Below are positions 9,681 to 17,857 of a stretch of 64,000 bases of DNA, in pieces; within the stretch, counting starts at the first letter, position 1; each line of letters begins with the position of its first letter. The stretch is from Leishmania mexicana MHOM/GT/2001/U1103 (lineage: Eukaryota; Euglenozoa; Kinetoplastea; Trypanosomatida; Trypanosomatidae), in the NCBI RefSeq assembly GCF_000234665.1, contig NC_018330.1, positions 434,001 through 498,000 of the forward strand. The letters run 5' to 3'. Under the pieces are notes generated by a model. The model had not been told where the DNA came from. It saw nothing but the letters and a program-made list of their open reading frames with translations, and made no database searches. The translations under genes were made by a program, and so were the position numbers.

Positions 9681-11453
9681 ATGTGGCGCAGCCTCTATCG
9701 GCGTGGACTCATCCCCGTTGATGCCACTGGCCACCGAGGCGTAGCCGGTGGCGCTGCCCACGCGTGGCAAAGAAGGACGGCGACTGTCACTGGCTTGCTA
9801 CCTGCACAGTCGTCGTCGCTTCGTGCTAACTCTAGCAGACGCATCGGTGCCCCGGGCCCGGCGCCGCACCCCTGCAACGCCGCTCGTCACCTTTCGTACG
9901 TCACGAATGCGGCGAACTTCGAAGCGGAGGTGCTGCAGTCTCAGCAGGCCATCTGCCTCATCTATTATATATCGAATAGAAACTGCTCGGCGTACTTGAA
10001 AGCTGCCGAGAAGCTGGTGGACTCGATCAACGCTCAGACAACAGGGCTGGGCACAGCAACGTCGACGAGCAGCAGCGGCAGCGGTACAGCGGAGGCGTCA
10101 CGGTCAGAGCTAACCGTCGAGGTGAACGGCACACAGGTTTCGGAAACCGCTGAGGGCGGTGAAGCTCCGTCCGCGTTGTCGCCAGCGTCAGCTGCTGCGC
10201 CGACCCAGAGGCCACACAAAATGGAGTGGTTGAAGCTCTGCACGATCAACGCGGACGAGAACCGAAATTTAGCCTCCGCCTTCTCGGTGGAGCGCGCAAG
10301 GCTGCCAATTACATACTTCGTGATGCAAGGAACCATTGTCGATAAAGTCGTGGGCCACGTCGCTGAGGCGCGACTGAGCAGCATCCTTGTCAAGTTCCTC
10401 GAGCACTACCAGAAGGAAATGAACGTGGATCTTCTCGCACGGCAGAACAGGTTAAGCGGGACGGGTGACGTCAGTGCCAGCCCGCTGCCCTCCGCCGCCA
10501 CAACAGACCTGCTCAGTGGCACCTCGACGGCGTTCTTGCAGGAGAAGATCATGAACGCCCTAGTAGGCGCGGACATGATCCAGCTGCCCGAGGAAGCCGA
10601 GAAACTCGACGGTCTGCGACGCACGTTGCAGGAGGCAAAGAAGAAGGCGCACGCAGAGTTGCAGGAGCTGCACACGCAGCTTGGCATGGACGTGCGCCGC
10701 CTCACCGACGCTGAGATGCGGGCCCACTACGTTGGCGCTCCGCAGTTCCATGCGCTCGGCCTCCTTTGTGCGCTTGAGGCACTTTACCTCGCGCGGTCGC
10801 ACGCGACGCTCGGCGATGTGGCGCGCGTCAACGTGGAGTGGGCCCGCCGTGCAGTGCAAAGAGACTTCGAGGCCATCCAAGGCAACCTCGCGCTGCGGCG
10901 GGTGCTGGCCTTGGTGGATGTGAACCTGGTTCGTGGTGAGCTGCGCACAGCTGCGATGCTGGCGGCGCAGGATGCAAACCGGATCGGCAGCGTCCTAGCC
11001 GCGATGGACACTGACGATGTCCGCGGTGCGCAGCATCGTGACGCCCTAAAGGAGATGGAGGCGCTGATCGCTGGACAGTGTCAGTACTGCCGGGACATGC
11101 TGCGCATCATCGACGACAACATCGACAGCCGAACGCTCGATGGCAGCGAGTTCCCATCTTCGATCGTGGATCAGCTGTTTGAGCTGCTGAAGAAAAATCT
11201 GAAGCTGAGTCGGACGCGTCTCTCGCAGTCGTCGCAGACTGCAGAGTCCGATGCGCCGGACGCCGGCAGCGCCGAGGAGAGCATGAAGGCTCTCATGGAC
11301 GGCAAGGCGCTCGATACGACGGCGAAGCGCGTGCTGATGGCAAAGGCACAAGTGCCGCAAGTTCGAACGCTGATCATGTCTCTTCTTCAGCTCTATCCGA
11401 CGGACCCGAAGAGCCAAGACGCGCGGTCACGATTGGCTTCCCTCCTTTACTGA
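9681..11453 (+). CDS. Mitochondrial thioredoxin-fold protein with C-terminal TPR-like region (CnoX/YbbN-like), 590 aa
   Basis: The first ~70 residues are Arg/Ala/Ser-rich with little acid, as in a mitochondrial presequence. Residues about 73-245 look like a thioredoxin fold: a strand and helix with the active-site region SNRNCSAYL around Cys102, then, after a low-complexity insertion (about 118-178), the typical second half ARLPITYFVMQGTIVDKVVG (cis-Pro209). The canonical CxxC is lost; only one Cys remains. The helical C-terminal half ends with a DPKSQDARSRLASLLY segment resembling the end of bacterial YbbN/CnoX, where a thioredoxin domain is followed by TPRs. CnoX proteins protect substrates from oxidation and hand them to GroEL/DnaK. 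A holdase or assembly role in the mitochondrion is an inference; a simple redox role is unlikely without CxxC. The open frame begins at a non-ATG codon, so the start is placed at the ATG at 9681. Confidence 0.75.
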   Translation: MWRSLYRRGLIPVDATGHRGVAGGAAHAWQRRTATVTGLLPAQSSSLRANSSRRIGAPGPAPHPCNAARHLSYVTNAANFEAEVLQSQQAICLIYYISNRNCSAYLKAAEKLVDSINAQTTGLGTATSTSSSGSGTAEASRSELTVEVNGTQVSETAEGGEAPSALSPASAAAPTQRPHKMEWLKLCTINADENRNLASAFSVERARLPITYFVMQGTIVDKVVGHVAEARLSSILVKFLEHYQKEMNVDLLARQNRLSGTGDVSASPLPSAATTDLLSGTSTAFLQEKIMNALVGADMIQLPEEAEKLDGLRRTLQEAKKKAHAELQELHTQLGMDVRRLTDAEMRAHYVGAPQFHALGLLCALEALYLARSHATLGDVARVNVEWARRAVQRDFEAIQGNLALRRVLALVDVNLVRGELRTAAMLAAQDANRIGSVLAAMDTDDVRGAQHRDALKEMEALIAGQCQYCRDMLRIIDDNIDSRTLDGSEFPSSIVDQLFELLKKNLKLSRTRLSQSSQTAESDAPDAGSAEESMKALMDGKALDTTAKRVLMAKAQVPQVRTLIMSLLQLYPTDPKSQDARSRLASLLY

Positions 11454-12238
11454 GGGGGAGGCACGCTGCCGTCGCGGGTGGCGAGAGGATCAGTACGTCC
11501 CCGGCAAGTGTCACGACCCACGGCGTTGACGTCTGTCGGAGTGCAGATCTACAAAGGGGAGGGGGGCGCCTACGTTTTCGGCTCCGACCGTGACGAAACG
11601 GCTCTTGCAGAGACTCTCTCCTCTCTCCCCCTCCCTGCCACCACCACCACCACCACCGCCATCCCTTCAGCCCCGCGGTGGGCAGGACATACACACGGGA
11701 CGAAGAAAAACGGATGCGCGCAAGGCCCCCTCTCGACCATGTCTGCCTCTTCCTCCGTCGCCCTCTCGTCCTCTCCCTCTCCCTGCGAGGGAGTGGGTAT
11801 TATGTGTCTCGGTGAATCGGGACAGTAGCAGCGGCGTCGTTGCTTCTCTTCGGTCTGTCTCCTTGACTTGGTTATGCGCATGCGGCTTCAGGTGTGCCTT
11901 GACCTCCCTGTCCGTCTGTCTGTCTGCGTGCCTGCGCATGGGGCGCGTCACGCACGCTACCGTCGTCCATGTCGCCGGCGCTTCGCCTCTTTGCCGTCTG
12001 TGTGTTTCACAGCCGCCGCCCACCCACACACACCCCACCCCCGCTTTCGGGTCTGACGTATCGCGCTGCACCTCAATGCCAGAACCCCTCACTCCGCCCT
12101 CCGCACGCGAAGCAACAGAGAGAAATAAAAAGAAAACGGGTGCGTGGATCACAGAACGCGCGCGCACCAAAAGGCGGTGCAGGGGCACTGTCGTGAGCGT
12201 GCCGTTGGCACGACCCCGCCCGTCGCTTGCATGCTAGC

Positions 12239-12271
12239 TCTCCCTCCCTCCCTCTACCCGCCAATTCTCAG
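12239..12271 (+). promoter_or_regulatory. Candidate trans-splice acceptor for GNL1
   Basis: A CCCT-repeat pyrimidine run is followed by CTCAG ending at 12271. The start codon is 162 nt downstream. Confidence 0.5.
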
Positions 12272-12301
12272 ACACGGACTCTCTCTCTCATCGTGACACA
12301 C

Positions 12302-12322
12302 ATGTACACATGCCAGCGCTGA
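12302..12322 (+). promoter_or_regulatory. Short upstream ORF in the predicted GNL1 leader
   Basis: An ATG followed by five codons and TGA lies in the predicted leader. A second upstream ATG at 12310 opens a 63-codon frame, out of frame with the GNL1 CDS, that overlaps its start and ends at 12501. Both matter only if the acceptor at 12271, or one farther upstream, is used. Confidence 0.4.
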
Positions 12323-12433
12323 TCATTTGTCGAGGCCCTAGAGGCACCCGGAGCTGTCAAGGAGAAGGCCGCGGCACAGCGGCAGCACGCACCCCGAGCA
12401 GCTTCTCGCTCACTGGCGCACACGCTCATTGCA

Positions 12434-15133
12434 ATGCCGCCGTTCAGTGGAAAGAAGAAGAAGGAGCAGCTGCAGGCAAAGCGGCAGCGCAAGCGGGATG
12501 AGGAGGACCGCTCAAAGATGCGCGACCGAGAGCGGGAGAAGCTGCGCGAGGAGCTCATGGAGTGCGGCGAGGATGCTTCCGAAGCCGTCCTCGATGCTCT
12601 CCTGCGCGAACGAGCGGATCTGCAGCACCCAGCGCGTGGACGCCGCGCGCGGCAGCGCGAAGAAGAGAGCACCGCTGCGCATCGAAAAGCTGTCAGCGGT
12701 GACAGCGAGGACGACGAATCTGGCAGCAGTGCATCATCGGATGACTCGGACCGCGAAGGCGGAGACAAGTTGCGGCGTAGCGCACCGCCGACCATGATGT
12801 ACAGCGCAGACCGTCAGCATGGGGTGCGCAGCATCTTCGTCAAGGAATCTGCCGCCGTCATTGCCGCTCGCAAGCAGCTGAGCTATCAGCCGATTCCGTG
12901 CCGCACAACGATGCCGCCAACAGGCATTCCGTTCGGAGAGTGGTTCACCTTTCCATCCTCTGCGTCCGCAGCCGCGGCTGTGGTGTCGGCAGGCGCGAAC
13001 TCCAAGCGTGGCGGTGCTTGGGACGGCGGGGATGGTGCGCCCATGTGCGTGGAGGACAAGCTCGCCCTCATCGCGGCGGAGCAGCAGCGCCGCATGGAGC
13101 GCCCGTTGGTGGCGTCTGCCGGAGACGCGCTCGGCGGCGTGAGTAGCAGCACATTCTTCCCGTTCGCGGTGGAACTTCCCTCGCGAGGCTGGCACCTCGA
13201 AGCGGAAGGCAGTGCAGTTGTGGCCGATGCAAGCATAGTCATGGCCGGCGCGGGTGGTGCTTCAACCCAACCGCAGTCAGACCGGCCGAGAGAGGCAACT
13301 CCTCAAGCCGCTGGAGGCGACTCCGCCACCCCGGCGTCAGAAGACGGGCAAGAGGGGGTGGCGTGCGCGTGTCGTCGCAGCTCTAGTCACAAGGAGGCAA
13401 GTGGAGCAGACAGCAACGACGTCGACGCTTCCGCAGCTCACACAGGCACCGCTGCCGCGAAGGCCCACAATCAAGGCGACGCGCAGTACATCAGAAGCGT
13501 TGAGAAGAAGCGGTTTGCTCTCTACACGGACTGCGTGGATGCTTACCCCTTGCCCGCGGCGTTCGTGGGCCTGGAGGTGAGCTCCTACGAACGGAACATG
13601 GAGGTGTGGCAGCAGCTCTGGCGCACCGTCGAGCTGAGTGACATCCTTGTCGTCGTGGCCGATGCACGGTACCCCATCATACACGCCCACCTCGGTCTGC
13701 TCACCTACATAACAAAGTCGCAGCGCAAGCCGTGCGTGTTTGTGCTGAACAAGGAAGACCTCGTACCAGCCTCCACGCTCCGGTGCTGGCAGCGGTTCCT
13801 GTATCACTACTTGGATGACTTGGGCTTCTCTGTGGAGCCGCCAGATGCAGCGGGGCAACCGGGAGAGACGGATACCAAGTGGTGCAACAGCAAAGGCTTT
13901 GCTCAAGGAGGCTCCGCTAGTGGACGCATTGTACTGCGCACCTTCACCGCTAACCCGCGTCCTGAAACGGCAGGCCAACGCGACGGTGATGTGGACGTGA
14001 CGCGGCGGCAGAAGAATCGGAAGAAGGCGAATGAGGTCATGTACGAGAAGCTGCGCACTGGCCGGCTAAACGTGGCGAAGCGCCATGGCGGTGGTCAGCG
14101 CGGCGCAGCAGGTGACAACGGTGACAACGAGAGCGAAGAGGATGACGAGTTCCGTTACGGCGCCACGGAGATGTTTGTGGGAATACATGCCGCTCAGCAC
14201 GCGCTTCAACAGGACCGCCGCGCCTACAAGGAGCTCGAAGTGGTAGCTGGCAAAATCACCGAGCTGTTGGCGACATGTCGCCGCTTGGGCACCGCCGCGC
14301 GTGCCACGGCGCAGGGAGTGGATACTGCACCGGTGGAACGGTCCAATGCGCCCCCGTCGTCATCACCGGCGTACGCGACGTCGTCGCTGCCGTGTGCGGC
14401 ACACAAGCACAAGAAAGCGCAGAAGAGAAGTGCGGCTCGTTGTGGCGGAAGAGGGGGCGGTGGCATGGGCGGCGCTCTAGCTGGTGACGACTCCGGAAGC
14501 GAGAGCAGCGACGACGCTATGGAGGACCGGGCGCCAGACAGCCCCTCGTACCTTCACGTAGGCTTTATCGGCCACCCCAACGTGGGCAAATCATCCCTGC
14601 TCAACTGCATCCGCGGCACGAAGGTGGTCTCGGTGAGTGCCACGCCAGGCCACACGAAGCATATGCAGACAATCCCAGTGCCGAACGAGCACTTGACGTT
14701 GGTGGATAGCCCCGGCCTGGCCCTCCCCGTCTTCGGCGTGCCGCGTCCGCTGCAGGCCGTCCTCGGGACTCACCAGATCGCCCAGACACGCGACCCGCAG
14801 ACGAGCATCGGCTTCCTGGCAGCGTACCTGCCAATCGAGAAGGCGTACGGACTGCAGCGGCCCGAGGATGCGCTCCCGGAGGTTGGCTGGAGTTCTTTCG
14901 AGCTGTGTGAGGCCTACGCAAAGAAACGTGGCCTCTTCGTGAAGCATGGAAAGGGTGCCCTCGACGTCCACCGTGCGGCCATTGCCCTTCTTCAGGAGGC
15001 CTACGAGGGGCGGCTCGCCATCTTCTATGCACCACCAGAGCTGAACCTTCTGCAGTCCGCGTGGTATCGCGAGCGCATTCGCCCGCACCTCCTGTTGCCG
15101 GTGTTCGAATCCGCTCCCTTCGCTAGTACGTAG
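12434..15133 (+). CDS. GNL1: Circularly permuted GTPase GNL1 (HSR1/MMR1-like), 899 aa
   Basis: A YlqF/YawG-type GTPase with permuted motif order. The basic N-terminus (GKKKKEQLQAKRQRKR at 6-21) matches the start of GNL1. The conserved block at about 375-460 (ERNMEVWQQLWRTVELSDI) contains G4 NKED at 439-442. After a linker come G1 GHPNVGKS at 713-720, the switch segment SATPGHTKH near 735-743 and G3 DSPG at 758-761. The tail includes LCEAYAKKRG, also typical of GNL1. Human GNL1 is about 600 residues; the extra length here lies in acidic/Ser/Ala-rich insertions at about 85-115, 260-350 and 470-700. Family members are nucleocytoplasmic GTPases linked to ribosome biogenesis or cell proliferation. 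The ATG at 12434 is chosen because it begins the conserved basic region. LSG1/NOG2 relatives are less likely given this N-terminus. Confidence 0.92.
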   Translation: MPPFSGKKKKEQLQAKRQRKRDEEDRSKMRDREREKLREELMECGEDASEAVLDALLRERADLQHPARGRRARQREEESTAAHRKAVSGDSEDDESGSSASSDDSDREGGDKLRRSAPPTMMYSADRQHGVRSIFVKESAAVIAARKQLSYQPIPCRTTMPPTGIPFGEWFTFPSSASAAAAVVSAGANSKRGGAWDGGDGAPMCVEDKLALIAAEQQRRMERPLVASAGDALGGVSSSTFFPFAVELPSRGWHLEAEGSAVVADASIVMAGAGGASTQPQSDRPREATPQAAGGDSATPASEDGQEGVACACRRSSSHKEASGADSNDVDASAAHTGTAAAKAHNQGDAQYIRSVEKKRFALYTDCVDAYPLPAAFVGLEVSSYERNMEVWQQLWRTVELSDILVVVADARYPIIHAHLGLLTYITKSQRKPCVFVLNKEDLVPASTLRCWQRFLYHYLDDLGFSVEPPDAAGQPGETDTKWCNSKGFAQGGSASGRIVLRTFTANPRPETAGQRDGDVDVTRRQKNRKKANEVMYEKLRTGRLNVAKRHGGGQRGAAGDNGDNESEEDDEFRYGATEMFVGIHAAQHALQQDRRAYKELEVVAGKITELLATCRRLGTAARATAQGVDTAPVERSNAPPSSSPAYATSSLPCAAHKHKKAQKRSAARCGGRGGGGMGGALAGDDSGSESSDDAMEDRAPDSPSYLHVGFIGHPNVGKSSLLNCIRGTKVVSVSATPGHTKHMQTIPVPNEHLTLVDSPGLALPVFGVPRPLQAVLGTHQIAQTRDPQTSIGFLAAYLPIEKAYGLQRPEDALPEVGWSSFELCEAYAKKRGLFVKHGKGALDVHRAAIALLQEAYEGRLAIFYAPPELNLLQSAWYRERIRPHLLLPVFESAPFAST

Positions 15134-16016
15134 CTGCAGTGAGAGGCAAAGCGAATGAAAAGGGGCCGGCAACTCGTGTTGCTGGCGTGATCTTCCGCCT
15201 TCCGTTTCCGCCGTGTATGTGTGTGGGATGAGTGTCACTGCCCACTCTTGTTCCCTTGCCCTCCTCGCATGTCTCTTGTCGACACGCCACTCGTACTTGC
15301 ACGCACCCACATCGGCATCCCCGTTCTCTCCCCCTCTGTGTGCGTGGGGGGGGGGGGTCTCTCCCCTCCCTCCTCTTTTACCTTTTCCGGGTGTGTCGGT
15401 GGGCGGGGTCACTTTGCATGAACGCGCGGGCAGACATCTGTTCCACGGCTGTTTAAAAGCATGAACCATGGCACCCAAGAAACGAGCGTGGTCGAAACCC
15501 CCTCCCTCTCCTGTCCTTCTTTCCGGACGACGCTGTCTCGTGCGAGGCCTCCTACCCACCCCACCCCCTCTCCGTTGCTCGACACGTGCGCGCGAGAGAG
15601 AAGGGTGAGGAAGGTGAGTGCTCTGTCGCTCACCCGCCTCGTGCTGAGCTCGCGACGCTCGATATCGCCTCCGCCTCAGCCCCCTCTTCACCTGCTCCCT
15701 CCATGCACCGTGCCCAACCGCCTCTTCCTCTTCCTAACCTCCGTCCTCCAACTTCCGTTTTCTTTTGTTGTATTTTTTTTTTGCGTCCAAATCGTGACTG
15801 TGCTCATGCGTGCGTGTGTGTGTGGGGGTGTGTGTCGATCGATCGGCATTCTCCTCCCCACCGCACCACCACCACCACCCCCAACGCGTGCGCTGTACGT
15901 GCCGCGCCATCCTTCAAGTCACCAGCATCGCCACCATTGTTGCCCGATTCACTGTTGTCTTTTCCTTTTGGCTGCTCTCGCTGTTGCTGGCTCGCCATCT
16001 CTTACCTGCCCGAACC
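15134..16016. other. Intergenic region
   Basis: No gene is supported. A run of G at 15346-15357 and a T-rich pyrimidine tract (about 15700-15782) are the main landmarks. The first AG after that tract is at 15917-15918, and the leader from there to the ATG at 16017 has no other ATG. Confidence 0.6.
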
Positions 16017-16601
16017 ATGAACGCTATCTTGGAGAAGTACACCTTCAAGGACGACTACGTCAGCCCGCGTGGCATCCCGAAGGTCGCCTTTGTGGAGAAC
16101 GTGGCGGAGCTGGTCAAGTCGAGCGGTGACAGTGCCGAGACACTGCTGAAGCGCTTCAGTGAGCAGTACAGCAAGTACAAACTCGCGGAGCACCGGCTGA
16201 TCCGCACGACAGCCAACCTCGAGGCGAAGATTCCGGACATCAAGAAGACGCTGCAGACCCTGGAGTATCTGAAGAAGTCGCTAGTGGCAGAGAACGGCGG
16301 CAAGGGCTTCACGACGAACTACGGACTAACGGAGAGTGTCTTCTGCCAAGCTAAGGTTCTGCCACAGAAGACGGTGCACCTCTGGCTCGGCGCGAACGTC
16401 ATGGTCGAGTACACGTTTGAGGAAGCCACGCAGCTGCTGGAGCGCAACCTGAAGAGCGCCACCGAGAACCTCGCGGCGACCCAGGAAGACCTGGCGTGGC
16501 TGCAGGAGCAGCAGACGATCTTGGAGGTGAACACGTCGCGGCTGTACAACTACGACGTGGTGGAGCGCCGTAAGAAAAGCGAAGAAGAGGCCAAGAAGTG
16601 A
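16017..16601 (+). CDS. PFD3: Prefoldin subunit 3 (VBP1 family), 194 aa
   Basis: Subunit of the hexameric prefoldin chaperone that delivers nascent actin and tubulin to the cytosolic chaperonin TRiC/CCT. Recognisable family segments are RGIPKVAFVENV near the N-terminus, LLKRFSEQYSKYK, IPDIKKTL, and in the second half VHLWLGANVMVEYTFEEA followed by a long helix ending NTSRLYNYDV. This is the alpha-type layout: two coiled-coil helices with a four-strand beta linker. The length fits VBP1 orthologues (about 185-200 aa). The frame is open upstream without a stop, but that extension reads through pyrimidine-rich leader; the ATG at 16017 gives the conserved N-terminus. Confidence 0.95.
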   Translation: MNAILEKYTFKDDYVSPRGIPKVAFVENVAELVKSSGDSAETLLKRFSEQYSKYKLAEHRLIRTTANLEAKIPDIKKTLQTLEYLKKSLVAENGGKGFTTNYGLTESVFCQAKVLPQKTVHLWLGANVMVEYTFEEATQLLERNLKSATENLAATQEDLAWLQEQQTILEVNTSRLYNYDVVERRKKSEEEAKK

Positions 16602-17857
16602 ATCACAACGCGGTGATGGCACGCCATGATAACTCAAGGAGCTCCGCCCTGTGGCTCTGCCTTATCTCCCTCTCTCTTGCAGATCTTGTTGCCTTGGCTA
16701 GAGCTCAAAGAACTGCCGGCTTTTACTCTCTCACAGGTCGCCAGGTTTGGATAGAGAGAAGGGGCGATGCGGGAGAGGCCGAGAGACCGAGAGACCGAGA
16801 GAGGCTGTGCGGAGAAGTAAGAGGGAGCTGGATGCTCGACTGTGCCCGCGCACACGTCTGGGCTTGTACTTTCGGTGTCGCCAATGGTAGACGGAGAGAG
16901 CACTTCCGCCAACACCACCCACTCCACCTCCGCATATGGACGTGCTTGCGAGTGCACATCCAGCTCTGTCAAGCGGTGCACCGCTCTCGTTGCTGCAGCA
17001 CCCTCCCCCCTCCTCCACACACACACTCCTTGAACGCTTTCCGTCAGCGGTCGCCTCCACGTTGTGTCGCTGAGTGGGTGCACGTGTACGTGTCTCGCTG
17101 TGATCACCTTCTTCGTTTATATATGTTCGCGTATCTTTTTCATGTTGCCGTGGCGGTTGGGTCGGTTGGGCCGGCGGGGCGAGAGTGGTGTGTGGCGTGT
17201 ATTGCGCTCAAAACACCTTCAAGATGCATAGCTAAAGGATCGCCTAATGGTTTTCTTTCTTCTTGTGGTTGAATGATCTTCATTGAGAGAGCGCGCGTGT
17301 GCGTGTGTGTGCATGATGACGCGGACAACGAAGGACTTGAAACGGGAGATCAAGATAACAGTTGCACGCAGCAGCAGCAGCAGCAGCAGAGGTGAGGTAG
17401 GAAACAGGCGGAGTTGGGTAGATAGGGGGAGGTGCCCATGACGATGTTGGCCCCTTCCAGTCTGATCATCTAGCTTTCTCCTATGTCGCACCTATCTATC
17501 CATCTCGCTCTTGCTGTGCGTTCTCGGTGCTGCTGAGTTGCCTCCGATCGCACCGTGCGTGATGGTATGCCGACGTTCAATGGAAGAAGCAGAACAGAGA
17601 TGCAGCTCAGGGGGGAGCAGGCACATGCACACATGTACGTTGTCCTTGTGTTCGCGATGTTGCCGGTGCCATGTACCCGTTTTGTAGCTGAGTCACTCGT
17701 AATCTTCTGCAGGATGCGAGAAGGATAGTGCAGCAGCTCCTCTCGCAGCAAACACATCTGTCGATCCCTCACCTTTCTCTCGCCCCTCTCGCCTTAGTTG
17801 TTGCTCTTTTCGTAGGATTTACCCCTCCCATGTAGCGTCACTCACAATCCGGCCACG
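16602..17857. other. Intergenic region with CAG repeat
   Basis: No gene is supported. A (CAG)n run lies at about 17369-17390, a short GAGAGACC repeat near 16780-16800, and a C/T tract with AG at 17796-17797 precedes the next gene. The 224-codon open frame at 16598-17272 has no recognisable domain. Confidence 0.6.
17761..17835 (+). promoter_or_regulatory. Candidate trans-splice acceptor and start-stop upstream ORF
   Basis: A C/T tract ends in TTAG at 17794-17797, with a second AG at 17814-17815. Downstream of both, ATGTAG at 17830-17835 forms a start codon directly followed by a stop, 28 nt before the main ATG. Confidence 0.45.

Larger units (their letters stand above)
11454..12433. other. 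Intergenic region with upstream ATGs before GNL1
   Basis: No gene is supported. C/T tracts, a (CAC)n-rich stretch near 11639-11660 and a strong pyrimidine tract with AG at 12270-12271 are present. The leader after this AG contains two ATGs (12302 and 12310). Confidence 0.6.

Noticed and set aside
14591..15691. 366-codon open frame on the - strand
   Set aside because: Antisense shadow of the GNL1 GTPase domain running into the spacer; no recognisable motif.
16598..17272. 224-codon open frame after prefoldin 3
   Set aside because: Overlaps the prefoldin stop, and its translation is low-similarity Arg/Cys/His-rich sequence typical of spacers.
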